NCBI GenBank assembly: GCA_023439505.1
Contig: JAEXNR010000023.1
Span: 62,001 to 126,000 of the forward strand
Source: Bacillota bacterium
Lineage (GTDB): Bacteria > Bacillota > Clostridia > Lachnospirales > Lachnospiraceae
Direction: 5' to 3'
Length of the DNA stretch: 64,000 nucleotides
The number at the start of each line of letters is the position of its first letter. Within the stretch, counting starts at the first letter, position 1. Shown piece after piece: positions 18,171 through 26,967 of the stretch. A program made the position numbers and the translations under genes. A model generated the notes under the pieces. That model ran no database searches. It was given only the letters and a program-made list of their open reading frames with translations, and was not told where the DNA came from.

Positions 18171-18554
18171 TTAATTATGTGTATATGTATATACAGCATA
18201 TGCTCCATATGTAGATCCACCCTGCACACCATGTGTTCCATATAGAACGTATGTTTGCGATGGCAGACTGGTCCAACGACCCGAATAATTTATCCATGAT
18301 CTTTGACTTTGACTGTATCTACTATCAAGTGTTACACCATTTATATCCTGTATAGCTGCTGTAATTGTCAGATATGCATTATCACTGTTAGTTGTAACAC
18401 CAGTAGTATATTCTGCACCATATAAAGTACCTGTTAATGTTCCATAGCCTGTGGCTAGTGTCGAGCTTGAATTAGCAAATGCCGTTACTGTCAATAAAGA
18501 TACACAAGCAATGGCTACCGCGATTCCTACTAACATTTTATTACGTATTTTCAT
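18171..18554 (-). CDS. Small secreted Tyr/Gly/Thr-rich protein
   Basis: A 127-residue exported protein with a clear Sec signal (basic start, hydrophobic core, AFA cleavage near residue 27) and a mature part of about 100 residues rich in Tyr, Ser, Thr and Gly. The mature part has no Cys and ends AYAVYTYTHN. A strong AGGAGG precedes the ATG. It sits directly upstream of a lipoprotein and ABC exporter, separated by a terminator hairpin, a layout used by secreted bacteriocins of the lactococcin 972 type. The sequence itself does not match the motifs I recall for that family. Function unknown; gene call is firm. Confidence 0.82.
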   Translation of the reverse strand: MKIRNKMLVGIAVAIACVSLLTVTAFANSSSTLATGYGTLTGTLYGAEYTTGVTTNSDNAYLTITAAIQDINGVTLDSRYSQSQRSWINYSGRWTSLPSQTYVLYGTHGVQGGSTYGAYAVYTYTHN

Positions 18555-18990
18555 TATAAAACCTCCTTATTTATACAAATATGTTTATCATATTGTATAA
18601 TAAAAAATAACCAGTCTATATGGAAAGGAATACTTTACACTTAAATGAACAATGGAATCACCCTCTTTCTAAGTAATAATTCGATGAGAAGAGCAATTTA
18701 AATATGTAATTACATCTTTTCAATCCTATAAAATAAATTGTGGAATGAATTAATATATATAACTTTATCTAAATAATGGAAGCAATAATTCAACTGATAT
18801 GGAAATATATATCAGAATTTGATTCCATAAAAATATCCCTTTGTTATAAATAACGGATAAAAAGGAAAAAACTTACAGTAATAATCATTTTATTTTATAT
18901 TAATGCAAATAATAACAAAAATATCAGCAAGCTTGTCGATGATCCGCAGTTTCCTTATTCAGTTTACAAAGCAAGAGTATGTCTTTCTGT
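18555..18990. other. Gene-free AT-rich spacer
   Basis: No open frame with a ribosome binding site on either strand. Next to the minus-strand gene it holds its SD (18561-18567) and an AT-rich promoter region. An inverted repeat CTGATAT-N8-ATATCAG lies at 18794-18815. Otherwise I see nothing but AT-rich sequence, of the kind common between divergent genes. Confidence 0.5.
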
Positions 18991-19018
18991 TAATAAATAC
19001 TTATCGTATGCCGATAGA
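18991..19018 (+). promoter_or_regulatory. Possible sigma-28 (flagellar) promoter
   Basis: GCCGATAG at 19010-19017 closely matches the sigma-D/sigma-28 -10 element (GCCGATAT). TAAT at 18991, 15 bases upstream, or TAAA at 18994, 12 bases upstream, could be the -35. It lies about 30 bases before the start of the 204-residue gene. The same bases form a TATCG-N5-CGATA dyad, so a repressor site is the alternative. Confidence 0.4.
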
Positions 19019-19044
19019 GTGTATATAAGGCGGAGGTGATAACG

Positions 19045-19659
19045 ATGATCATAGATAGCAGATCCAACTTGTCGGCGTATCAATTGTTTCATAAAGAACA
19101 TAAGGTTATCAAGGCAGAGCAAAACACCGGGAAGGAAAAGACAAAGGAAGAGATTTATACAGAATTGAGGGATCAGTTAAAAGACGTGCTTGACCCTGTA
19201 AGTGGAATGACGGATGAAGAGAAATCCGGCTATGAAGAGAAAATCAATCGGAAGTTGAAAAGCGGAGAAGCGCTCACCGAAGCCGAAATTCGTTATATTC
19301 GGGTTCATAATCCGTATATGTATGCAATAGTATTGAGAGTTCAGATGCAAAGAGAAGCATTTGAACATAAGCTGGAAAATTGTCGTTCCAAAGAAGAGGT
19401 GGAGGAAGCCTATCATGATTCCATGATGCGCATCGATACAAAGGATCCGGCAAGGGAGCCTTTGTATGCTGCTTATCATAATGTGTTACATAAATTCAAA
19501 GAGAGCGATGCGTACAAATGTCTCCCGCTTAAGACGGAGGAGGAAGAAAAAGAAGAGAAACCGCCGGAAAATGAGAAACACAAGCAGGTAAACCCGGAGA
19601 AGAGAAGCAGGTACCATCCATTGGAGGATGATATATCTGTATTTGATATCGTAACGTAG
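19045..19659 (+). CDS. Unknown charged cytosolic protein
   Basis: A 204-residue protein without signal or membrane segment, rich in Glu and Lys. Residues about 30-75 and 95-130 look helical and partly coiled-coil; the tail (about 160-190) is a low-complexity Glu/Lys/Pro stretch, and the chain ends DDISVFDIVT. ATG 19045 is preferred over GTG 19036 because GGAGGTGAT ends 4 bases upstream of the ATG and contains the GTG. I do not recognise a family. A possible sigma-28 promoter upstream hints at co-expression with motility genes, which are not in this window. Confidence 0.75.
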   Translation: MIIDSRSNLSAYQLFHKEHKVIKAEQNTGKEKTKEEIYTELRDQLKDVLDPVSGMTDEEKSGYEEKINRKLKSGEALTEAEIRYIRVHNPYMYAIVLRVQMQREAFEHKLENCRSKEEVEEAYHDSMMRIDTKDPAREPLYAAYHNVLHKFKESDAYKCLPLKTEEEEKEEKPPENEKHKQVNPEKRSRYHPLEDDISVFDIVT

Positions 19660-19759
19660 GTTTGGGGTATGGAGATGTTGTCATCGGGTCCGGAAAATGC
19701 ATCAGAGGGTTTCTCCGCTTTGGAAAAATTCAACGGTGTATTTTTCTGTATTTTAAGTA

Positions 19760-19773
19760 AAACGATTACCTAA
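19760..19773 (+). promoter_or_regulatory. Operator-like repeat 1
   Basis: AAACGATTACCTAA, repeated with one change at 19838-19851 (78 bp apart). Both have a central CG and flank a short TGCCT/AGGCA dyad at 19809-19825. This is a weaker match to a LacI/CcpA-type site than copy 2. Confidence 0.45.
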
Positions 19774-19834
19774 ATATATTAATAATGTAATGTCAATATA
19801 TATTATAATGCCTTAAAACAAGGCATCTATTAAG

Positions 19835-19848
19835 AGTAAACGGTTACC
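19835..19848 (+). promoter_or_regulatory. cre/MalR-like operator before the starch locus
   Basis: AGTAAACGGTTACC matches the catabolite-responsive consensus TGWAANCGNTNWCA at 12 of 14 positions. It is a near palindrome (GTAA-ACGG-TTAC) centred on CG, the hallmark of LacI-family operators. It lies 10 bases before the -35 box of the CBM26 gene, so CcpA or the LacI protein at 25627 could act here. Confidence 0.6.
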
Positions 19849-19858
19849 TAATTTGGCG

Positions 19859-19887
19859 TTGTAATTCTTCTTTGCAGATGATATGAT
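19859..19887 (+). promoter_or_regulatory. Promoter of the CBM26 protein and starch locus
   Basis: TTGTAA (19859-19864), 17-bp spacer, TATGAT (19882-19887); about 60 bases upstream of the ATG at 19949. The operator-like site lies just upstream. Confidence 0.55.
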
Positions 19888-19948
19888 TACCTTACGACAT
19901 CATACAAAGTGACGTAGTTGATTTTTTTAGTTTGAAAGGAGATTAGGT

Positions 19949-20482
19949 ATGAAGAGAGCAAAAAGAAGGGTAGTCGGAGTTTTGGTTTTGACACTTTTAA
20001 TGAGCATGTGCTTTACAGCATCCGCATTTGCGGCGGAGAAATTTACAATTCACGCAAAGGTACCTGCACAATGGTCTACACCGGGATTATGGGCCTGGTC
20101 CGCACCGGACGGTACGAATGTATTTTCGGCATGGCCGGGAGAAAAGCTGGTGGCAGATGCTGCAAACGATGGATGGTTTTCCTATGAGCTTCCTGTCTGG
20201 ACCAACTCAATCATTATCAATGAAGGGATAGATGGCGGCGGACAGACCTCCGATGTATCCATTGAAGCTAAAGAATTATGGATAACAGTGGCGGATGATT
20301 TCTCAACCACGCTATCCTATGAAGCACCCTCAGGCTTTGCTGCGGCCACGGAAGCCGCACCGGCAGATATGCCTAAGACCGGCGTAGCATCCACAGCGGG
20401 GGTATGGCTTGGCGCAGCTGCATTGTCTTGTATCGGTGCATTGGCTGTAATGAGAAGGGGACACATTAAGAGAACTGTATAA
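19949..20482 (+). CDS. Wall-anchored starch-binding (CBM26) protein
   Basis: A 177-residue surface protein. The signal peptide ends near residue 29. One CBM26-type starch-binding module occupies about 31-126, with the expected aromatics (LWAWSAPDGTNVFSAWPG, then WFSYELP and SIIINEG). A sorting-signal variant MPKTG is at 141-145, followed by a hydrophobic helix and basic tail. There is no catalytic domain, so its role is probably to hold starch or maltodextrin near the cell for the binding protein and importer encoded downstream. SD GAAAGGAG lies before the ATG. The sortase motif has Met in place of Leu. Confidence 0.88.
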   Translation: MKRAKRRVVGVLVLTLLMSMCFTASAFAAEKFTIHAKVPAQWSTPGLWAWSAPDGTNVFSAWPGEKLVADAANDGWFSYELPVWTNSIIINEGIDGGGQTSDVSIEAKELWITVADDFSTTLSYEAPSGFAAATEAAPADMPKTGVASTAGVWLGAAALSCIGALAVMRRGHIKRTV

Positions 20483-20678
20483 TACATAATGTCCGGTACA
20501 TAATAGCAGATAGTAACGACCGGATAATGAAGCAGCGCAGAAAAGCGTGTAATTACAGCTGCGATTGATGATGCAATTTCACAGGGGGGTTGCAGGTAAA
20601 GTAATATCCAACAGCTTTATTGGCAGCTTCCCCTTCTTAAATGTATCAAATCAGAGCAGAAGATGCTTGGGAGGGTCT

Positions 20679-21989
20679 ATGAGAAGATTGGCAATCTATT
20701 TATTATCGATGATTTCATTGATGAGTCTGTTGTCCGGCTGCGGCAGGAATCCTGGACAGGATGATAATGCAGCAAATCAGCAGGAGGCAGGCAGTAACAA
20801 GGAAGACAATACATCGAAGCAGGAGAATAGCTCCGGTGTTGACAATACACAAAGCAGCAATGCGAAACCGGTGCAGTTGACCATCTGGCATGATAAGGAG
20901 GAAGCAGTTGCTTCGGTATTACAAAAGCAGCTGGATCAGCTGGCGCCGGAAGTGGAGGTTACCCTGGTTAAGAAGGAAGGGTTAACGGATGCGCTCAAGC
21001 TGGTGGGCAATGATCCAAAATCAGCACCCGATATGTATTTCTTTGCACATGATAAGATTGGGATCTATGCAGAGATGGGGATTTTGGCGCCCATAACAGA
21101 TTTTATACCCGCGTCGGTTTATGATAATTATATGGAAGTCACCGTTGAGGCTGCCACCTATAAAGGGGAGATTTATCAGCTGCCTCTCTATTATGAAACC
21201 CTGCTCTTTATGTACAATAAAGAATTTATGGCAAAGGATGCTGTTCCTGCTACGACGCAGGAGCTGTACCAATATATGCAGGAACATACCAAGGGTGACC
21301 GGTATGGTTTTGTAGAGCAGCATAGTACCGCATATTACAGTGTACCCTGGATCCATGGGTATGGAGGCAAAGTAATTGATGATCAGGGGAATGTGGGACT
21401 AAGCTCGCCAGAGTCAGTGAAGGCTCTGACTTATCATAAGAAATTTATTGAGTTTATGCCCGGGGAAAGCGATTATAATACGGTGAATATTCTATTTCTT
21501 GAGGGACTGGCGGATTCCACCATCGGAGGCCCCTGGCTGGTGCCCAGTGCAAGGGCAAGAGGTATTGATCTTGGATTTGCTCCCATGCCGGTGGTGGATG
21601 AGACCGGGCTGCCCCTCGCCCCTTATTCCGGAACCCAGGGACTCCATGTACTGAAGGTGGCGGCAAAGACAAAGGCTGCGGCGATTACCGCTGTACTGGA
21701 GCAGCTGATAAAGCCTGAGATCGGGATTGCCATGGCCGGTGCCAGTGGCTGTGCGCCTGCCAATAAGCTCTGCTATGAAGATGAGTCTGTGAAGCAGGAT
21801 GAGATGGTTATGATGATGAAGAATACAGCAGAGCGTGCGATCCCCATGCCCAATATACCGGAGATGGATGTGATGTTTTCTGTGACCAGTAATATGCTGA
21901 CCTCCATTAATATGGGAGGGGGAGATCCTGAGAAAGAAGCTGCCAAAGCTCAGAAGGAGGCAGAGAATCTGATCGCTGCCATGAAGTAA
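20679..21989 (+). CDS. Maltodextrin-type ABC substrate-binding lipoprotein
   Basis: A 436-residue family 1 (MalE-like) binding protein. The start is ATG 20679 after GGGAGGG, giving a lipoprotein signal with lipobox LLSGC (Cys21); an in-frame ATG at 20565 would bury the signal. An Asn/Ser/Glu-rich linker (about 25-65) precedes the fold beginning VQLTIWHDKEE. MalE-like features include the GFVEQHSTAYYSVPWIHGYGG region and a C-terminal NIPEMDVMFS segment. It works with the two permeases that follow; no ATPase is encoded, so a shared MsmK-type ATPase must be supplied from elsewhere. Confidence 0.92.
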   Translation: MRRLAIYLLSMISLMSLLSGCGRNPGQDDNAANQQEAGSNKEDNTSKQENSSGVDNTQSSNAKPVQLTIWHDKEEAVASVLQKQLDQLAPEVEVTLVKKEGLTDALKLVGNDPKSAPDMYFFAHDKIGIYAEMGILAPITDFIPASVYDNYMEVTVEAATYKGEIYQLPLYYETLLFMYNKEFMAKDAVPATTQELYQYMQEHTKGDRYGFVEQHSTAYYSVPWIHGYGGKVIDDQGNVGLSSPESVKALTYHKKFIEFMPGESDYNTVNILFLEGLADSTIGGPWLVPSARARGIDLGFAPMPVVDETGLPLAPYSGTQGLHVLKVAAKTKAAAITAVLEQLIKPEIGIAMAGASGCAPANKLCYEDESVKQDEMVMMMKNTAERAIPMPNIPEMDVMFSVTSNMLTSINMGGGDPEKEAAKAQKEAENLIAAMK

Positions 21990-22009
21990 GAGAAAGGTAT
22001 AAGTGCGAC

Positions 22010-22894
22010 GTGAGAAAAAAATTTAGCTTAAAACCTTATTTATATTCCCTGCCATCCCTGTTGATTATCCTGGTTGTGGTAGTATTTCCCATTCTTTATA
22101 CCGGATATATTTCATTAACCAATATGAGTGTGTATCATTGGTATGATTATACCGTTCAGGGTCTGATGAATTATAAGAAGGCCTTGATGGTTGCCGATTC
22201 CGGGTTCCTTCGGGCAGTGCTGATGACAATTTTGTGGACGGTGGTCAATATCATACTACAGCTGGTCCTTGCTTTTGCCCTTGCGCTGATCCTGAATACA
22301 AGGAAACTGAAGTTTCGCAATGTATATAAGACGATTCTGATGTTTCCCTGGGCAATGCCCGGTTATGTTTCGATTTTGCTATGGAAGACGGGGATGTTTA
22401 ATTCCAGGTTCGGACTGTTAAATCAGTGGCTGAACCGTCTGGGAATGGAACAGGTGCGTTGGCTGAGCAATGATGTTATGGCATTTATCTCTTGTACGGT
22501 AGTAAATCTGTGGCTGGCACTGCCCTTTATGATCATGATCATTGACGGAGCACTGCAGAGTGTGGACCGATCCTTTTATGAGAGTGCGGATCTGGATGGA
22601 GCAGGATGGTTTGTGAAGGCCAGGTCGATCACCGTTCCTTCCATACGCCCCATCGTTGCGCCAGCTGTCATAATCACCATATTCACCACCTTCAAGCAAT
22701 TTGATATTATCTATCTGCTGACGCAGCAGGCTGGCAGTAAAACCGGGTCAAGTATTCACACCATACTGACCTATGCTCATGAAAATGCATTTGTTACTAA
22801 TAACTATGGCTACAGTTCGGCCATATCGGTACTGATCTTTGCCATATTAATTTTATTTACCTTATTTACCAGAAAGGAGCTGAAGGGAGAATGA
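22010..22894 (+). CDS. MalF-like sugar ABC permease
   Basis: A 294-residue permease with six membrane helices and the EAA-type coupling loop ESADLDGAGWFVKARSITVP (about 196-215). Start is GTG 22010, preceded by GAAAGG. It pairs with the MalG-like permease, whose start overlaps its stop by 4 bases (ATGA). Confidence 0.93.
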   Translation: MRKKFSLKPYLYSLPSLLIILVVVVFPILYTGYISLTNMSVYHWYDYTVQGLMNYKKALMVADSGFLRAVLMTILWTVVNIILQLVLAFALALILNTRKLKFRNVYKTILMFPWAMPGYVSILLWKTGMFNSRFGLLNQWLNRLGMEQVRWLSNDVMAFISCTVVNLWLALPFMIMIIDGALQSVDRSFYESADLDGAGWFVKARSITVPSIRPIVAPAVIITIFTTFKQFDIIYLLTQQAGSKTGSSIHTILTYAHENAFVTNNYGYSSAISVLIFAILILFTLFTRKELKGE

Positions 22895-23733
22895 GTAAGA
22901 AAAGACGAAAATTTCTGCAGATGTCCGTGACGCATCTGGTACTGATTATTTTCTGCTTCATCAGTATGATACCCATATTATACGCTGTTTCAGTATCTCT
23001 GAGCGCAGATAACAGTCTCCTCAGTTCAGACTTCTCCTTTATCCCGAAGGGAATGACACGAAAGAACTATGTAGCGGTGATTCTTGAGAAGCCTGTTCTG
23101 CTGTGGATGTGGAACAGTCTGCTTCTGGCAGTCTCTACTGTGGTGCTGTCCCTGACCTTTGCCATACCCGCAGCCTATGCCTTCTCCAGGTTTCATTTTC
23201 CCGGCAAGAAGAGCATTTTGTATCTGCTGCTGATTTTAAACGCCTTCCCGTCCATCCTTTCCATGCTTGCTATTTATAAGCTGCTAAGTACCATGGGTCT
23301 GATGAACAGCAGGCTGGGTCTGGTGATTATTTATGTAGGGACTATGTCCATCTTTGGACTATGGAATATGAAAGGGTATTTTGATACCATTCCCAATGAA
23401 ATAGAAGAGGCGGGTAAAATTGACGGAGCCAGTGACCGTCAACTGATATTAAAGATTATTCTTCCTTTGGCGAGGCCTTCTATTATCGTAACGATGGTAA
23501 TGATCCTAATCTTCGTATGGAATGAATATATTTTTGCCATCACCTTTATGACCGGCACAGAGAACTATACGCTGGCCGGAGGTCTGTATTCTCTGCAGGC
23601 GACAGAGATGTCCGGCAACTGGCCGATCTTTGCAGCGGCTTCCCTGTTGATTTCCCTGCCCATTCTGATCATCTTCTTTAAGTTTCAGAAGCATATGGTA
23701 TCCGGATTGACGGTTGGAGGTGTGAAGGGGTAG
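22891..23733 (+). CDS. MalG-like sugar ABC permease
   Basis: A 280-residue permease, six helices, EAA loop EEAGKIDGASDRQLILKIIL (about 172-191) and the typical C-terminus SGLTVGGVKG. Overlaps the MalF-like gene by 4 bases. With the lipoprotein at 20679 it forms a maltodextrin or cyclodextrin importer feeding the cytosolic GH13 enzyme encoded next. Confidence 0.93.
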   Translation: MSKKRRKFLQMSVTHLVLIIFCFISMIPILYAVSVSLSADNSLLSSDFSFIPKGMTRKNYVAVILEKPVLLWMWNSLLLAVSTVVLSLTFAIPAAYAFSRFHFPGKKSILYLLLILNAFPSILSMLAIYKLLSTMGLMNSRLGLVIIYVGTMSIFGLWNMKGYFDTIPNEIEEAGKIDGASDRQLILKIILPLARPSIIVTMVMILIFVWNEYIFAITFMTGTENYTLAGGLYSLQATEMSGNWPIFAAASLLISLPILIIFFKFQKHMVSGLTVGGVKG

Positions 23734-23824
23734 AAATCGGTGTGGAATACACGTTAGAATATTGAATTGCTGACCGGTAGGCTGTGTGAGTTGCAGACGA
23801 TCAGGCAGCGGAATGGAGACACTG

Positions 23825-25567
23825 ATGAAACGAGAAGCTATTTTACATATTCCGATGTCCAATTATGCCCATGGTCTGGATGAGAACCACGTGGTGTTCC
23901 GTCTGCGGGCCGCCCGGGGAGACCTGAGGCACTGCCGGCTGTACTATGGAGACCGGGCTTGCACAATTACGCCGGTGATATTTCAGTCGGTCCCTATGGA
24001 CCTGGTGGCACAGGATCAGCTATTTGACTATTTTGAGGTCGTGTTGAACAGTCCTTATACGAGGATCTGCTATTACTTCGAGATCAGTGACGATAAGGAG
24101 AGCCTGCTGTATTATTCCGATCTTTTTCATGAGCAAACTGTCATAGACAGGTCGGAGTATTACCAGTTACCCTTTAACCGCAGGGAGGATATTGCGGATG
24201 TTCCCGAATGGGCGAAGGATGCCGTCATCTATAATATTTTTCCGGACAGCTTTGCCACCTCCAGGCGTTGGATCAGCGGGAAGGAGACGAAGACAGAGTA
24301 TCGGGGAATGACGGTCAGCGGCAAGCTTGGCGGTACCATACGCGGGATTACGGAAAATATTGATTATATTGAGAAACTGGGTTTTAACTGCATCTATATT
24401 AACCCCTTCTTTGTTGCGGGGGAATACCACAAATATGATCTGATCGATTATTTTCATGTGGATCCCTGCTTTGGTTCGGATGAAGAGTTCCGGCAAATGG
24501 TGGAGTGCTGTCATAACAGAGGAATCCGTGTTGTCATTGACGGAGTATTCAATCATTGCGGATGGAATTTCTTTGCTTTTCTGGATGTGGTGGAACAGGG
24601 GGAGCACAGCAGGTATAAGGACTGGTTTTATCGTCTGTCCTATCCGGTAATCAAACCGGACAATATGGAGGATATTCCTAATTACGAATGTTTTGGCTAT
24701 GAACGGCTTATGCCAAAGCTAAACACCTCACATCCTGAGGTGGTGGATTATTTCTGTAAGGTATGTGCCCATTGGCTGAGAGAATTTGAGGTGGACGGCT
24801 GGCGGCTGGATGTTGCCAGTGAGGTGAACGATGACTTCTGGCGGGCCTTTCGAAAAACGGCGAAGCAGGCAAGGCCGGACTGCTTTTTGATCGGAGAAGT
24901 ATGGGAGACGGCAAGACACTGGTTGGCAGGAGATCAGTTTGACTCCTCTATGAATTATGACTTTCGAAAGAATTGTAAGGAATTCTTTGCTCTTCGTACG
25001 CTGGATGCACGAAAATTTGATGAGAGAGTGACCCATATGAGGATGCGGTATCATAAGAATATGCTCTATGGACAGCTTAATCTCCTGGACAGTCACGATG
25101 TATCCCGGTTTCTTTCCTTATGTGAGGGTAATTTGTCTAAATTCAAGCTGGCTGTTCTCTTTCAGATGGCCTTTATCGGACCGCCTTCCGTATTCTATGG
25201 GGATGAGCAGCAGATTGACGGTCTTTCGGAAGAAGAATACAGAAGTCCCATGCGATGGGATGAGGAGAATGAGATGTTTCTTTTCTATCAGAAGGCCATT
25301 GGGTTAAGAAAGGATGAGAGACTGCTGAGAAGGGGAGAGTATCGGACTCTTCTGGCACAACCAGGCGGCGGACTCTATGTCTTTGAACGGTTTATTGGGG
25401 AGGAACGCCTGATCATTGCCATAAACAGCTCGGATCAGGAGGAGGCCTTCACACATCCGAACGGTGTTTATGAGACTCTGTGGCAGTCCGGTTATGAGGC
25501 ACCCCGGCTGTCAGCATATGGATATTACATTGCCAAAAGAGGAAACTTCGATTATAATAAAGCGTAG
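23825..25567 (+). CDS. GH13 neopullulanase/maltogenic-type amylase, cytosolic
   Basis: A 580-residue glycoside hydrolase family 13 enzyme without signal peptide. An N-terminal beta domain (1-125, CBM34-like) is followed by the (beta/alpha)8 barrel with the conserved regions: DGVFNHCG (239-246), GWRLDVASEV with nucleophile D329, IGEVW with acid/base E358, and LLDSHDVSR with D425. A C-terminal beta domain follows. It probably opens cyclodextrins and shortens imported maltodextrins. I chose ATG 23825 (GGAG six bases upstream); ATG 23813 and 23786 are alternatives. It lies 91 bases after the permease gene, in the same orientation. Confidence 0.92.
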   Translation: MKREAILHIPMSNYAHGLDENHVVFRLRAARGDLRHCRLYYGDRACTITPVIFQSVPMDLVAQDQLFDYFEVVLNSPYTRICYYFEISDDKESLLYYSDLFHEQTVIDRSEYYQLPFNRREDIADVPEWAKDAVIYNIFPDSFATSRRWISGKETKTEYRGMTVSGKLGGTIRGITENIDYIEKLGFNCIYINPFFVAGEYHKYDLIDYFHVDPCFGSDEEFRQMVECCHNRGIRVVIDGVFNHCGWNFFAFLDVVEQGEHSRYKDWFYRLSYPVIKPDNMEDIPNYECFGYERLMPKLNTSHPEVVDYFCKVCAHWLREFEVDGWRLDVASEVNDDFWRAFRKTAKQARPDCFLIGEVWETARHWLAGDQFDSSMNYDFRKNCKEFFALRTLDARKFDERVTHMRMRYHKNMLYGQLNLLDSHDVSRFLSLCEGNLSKFKLAVLFQMAFIGPPSVFYGDEQQIDGLSEEEYRSPMRWDEENEMFLFYQKAIGLRKDERLLRRGEYRTLLAQPGGGLYVFERFIGEERLIIAINSSDQEEAFTHPNGVYETLWQSGYEAPRLSAYGYYIAKRGNFDYNKA

Positions 25568-25626
25568 TGTAAGCTCGAGACATAAGCAAGGACGGAGAAT
25601 AGGAAATGGAGCACAGGAGGAAGTCT

Positions 25627-26640
25627 ATGGCAGTAACGATTAAGGATGTGGCAATCCGGGCAGGTGTGTCTACCGCAACGGTTTCGAAGGTGATCAATCA
25701 TATCCCGACGATTTCCAATGCAACGGTGGAACGGGTGAATCAGGTGATGAAGGAGCTGAATTACCATCCCAACCTTCGTGCACAGAATTTTGCGCGCAAA
25801 TCGACCCACAATATTATCTTTATTACCAACCTGGATCGTAACACTGCCTTTATCAATCCCCATATGTTTGAAATCATGTCCGGTCTTCAGAGTATCTTAT
25901 ATGCCAAGAATTATACGCTGGGGATATTAAGCGTGAATCATGAGAGTCAGCTGGAAGTCATAGACCGTATACTGGCAGAGAAAAGTGCGGATGGTATTGT
26001 AATCCATGCCTCGGTAATCACCAGGGAAATGGCGCTTAGGATTTTGAAGGCAGGATTTCCCCATATTGTGATCGGCTACCCCAGTTTTGAAAGCCAGCTC
26101 TGCTGGATAGACAACAACAATTATTTATCCGGTGAAATAGCCGCCGGACACTTGCTGGATCAGGGCTATCACCGGATTGCTTTTATCGGAGGGACGGAGG
26201 AGGACAGGATCAGTGCCAGAAGATTACAGGGTGCCGTGACAGCCTTGTCAGACCGTAAGTCCGGACTGAGCAATGCACTGATTAAGCGCGGCGATTCCAC
26301 TAGTCAGGATGGATACCGGATGATGGAGGAACTGTTGGAGGGGGATTGGCTGCCTGACGCGGTGATCTGTGCGAATAATCATATTGCCCTTGGCGTGGTG
26401 AAGGCCATAAAGCATCAGAACTTTACCATACCCGGACAGATCGGAGTCATTACCTTTGATGATTATCCCTTCTCCCGTATTACTGACCCGATGTTAACTG
26501 TCGTAAATATCGATGTATATGATGTGGGTGTACAGGCAGGCAAATTGATTCTGAACAAGATTAAGAAGCCAAACCTTCAGGTACAATCCTATACCACCCT
26601 TCCCAACCTGATCGTCAGGGAATCTACCAGACGAAGATAA
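25627..26640 (+). CDS. LacI-family regulator of the starch locus
   Basis: A 337-residue repressor. The N-terminal helix-turn-helix and hinge helix (TIKDVAIRAGVSTATVSKV, about 4-22) are followed by a periplasmic-binding-like sensor domain (about 60-337). ATG 25627 has CAGGAGG 6 bases upstream, whereas ATG 25606 has none. It follows the GH13 gene closely and is probably co-transcribed. It most likely senses a maltodextrin and binds the GTAA-ACGG-TTAC site at 19837, which is an inference from position and operator shape. Confidence 0.92.
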   Translation: MAVTIKDVAIRAGVSTATVSKVINHIPTISNATVERVNQVMKELNYHPNLRAQNFARKSTHNIIFITNLDRNTAFINPHMFEIMSGLQSILYAKNYTLGILSVNHESQLEVIDRILAEKSADGIVIHASVITREMALRILKAGFPHIVIGYPSFESQLCWIDNNNYLSGEIAAGHLLDQGYHRIAFIGGTEEDRISARRLQGAVTALSDRKSGLSNALIKRGDSTSQDGYRMMEELLEGDWLPDAVICANNHIALGVVKAIKHQNFTIPGQIGVITFDDYPFSRITDPMLTVVNIDVYDVGVQAGKLILNKIKKPNLQVQSYTTLPNLIVRESTRRR

Positions 26641-26772
26641 CGTGCGAACCGAAATCCCGTTCCAGACTTAGGATACGTCGGGAATAATGCAATTGGTTTG
26701 TTGGTAACAGGATAGGAGATGATGAGGAATACTAACAAACCAGGATGTAATAATAACATTAAATATTAGAGT

Positions 26773-26813
26773 AAAAGACCGTGGCTCTTAAGAGCTTTGC
26801 CGGTCTTTTTTTA
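26773..26813 (+). terminator. Terminator of the starch locus
   Basis: Stem AAAAGACCG (26773-26781) / CGGTCTTTT (26801-26809) containing an inner GCTCTTAAGAGC palindrome, then a T run. Confidence 0.85.
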
Positions 26814-26915
26814 TGTGTCCATCATATCCGTAACGAACTCCGGACGTAATTAAATAAAGATATTCATATAGGTAAAAATGGTAAAAATATTGCTTATTGA
26901 AGTAAATATATTACA

Positions 26916-26944
26916 TTCATGTTAAGGAAAGATCATTATATAAT
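26916..26944 (+). promoter_or_regulatory. Promoter candidate upstream of the second importer
   Basis: Consensus TATAAT (26939-26944) with a weak TTCATG 17 bases upstream. It lies 235 bases before the binding-protein gene at 27180 and just before what looks like a decayed gene, so that relic would form a long leader. Confidence 0.4.
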
Positions 26945-26967
26945 GGACATGAAAGAGGGAATTGCAT

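Noticed and set aside
18171..18554. Lactococcin 972-family bacteriocin
   Set aside because: Gene layout is similar but the mature sequence lacks the aromatic C-terminal motif I know for that family; kept as unknown secreted protein.
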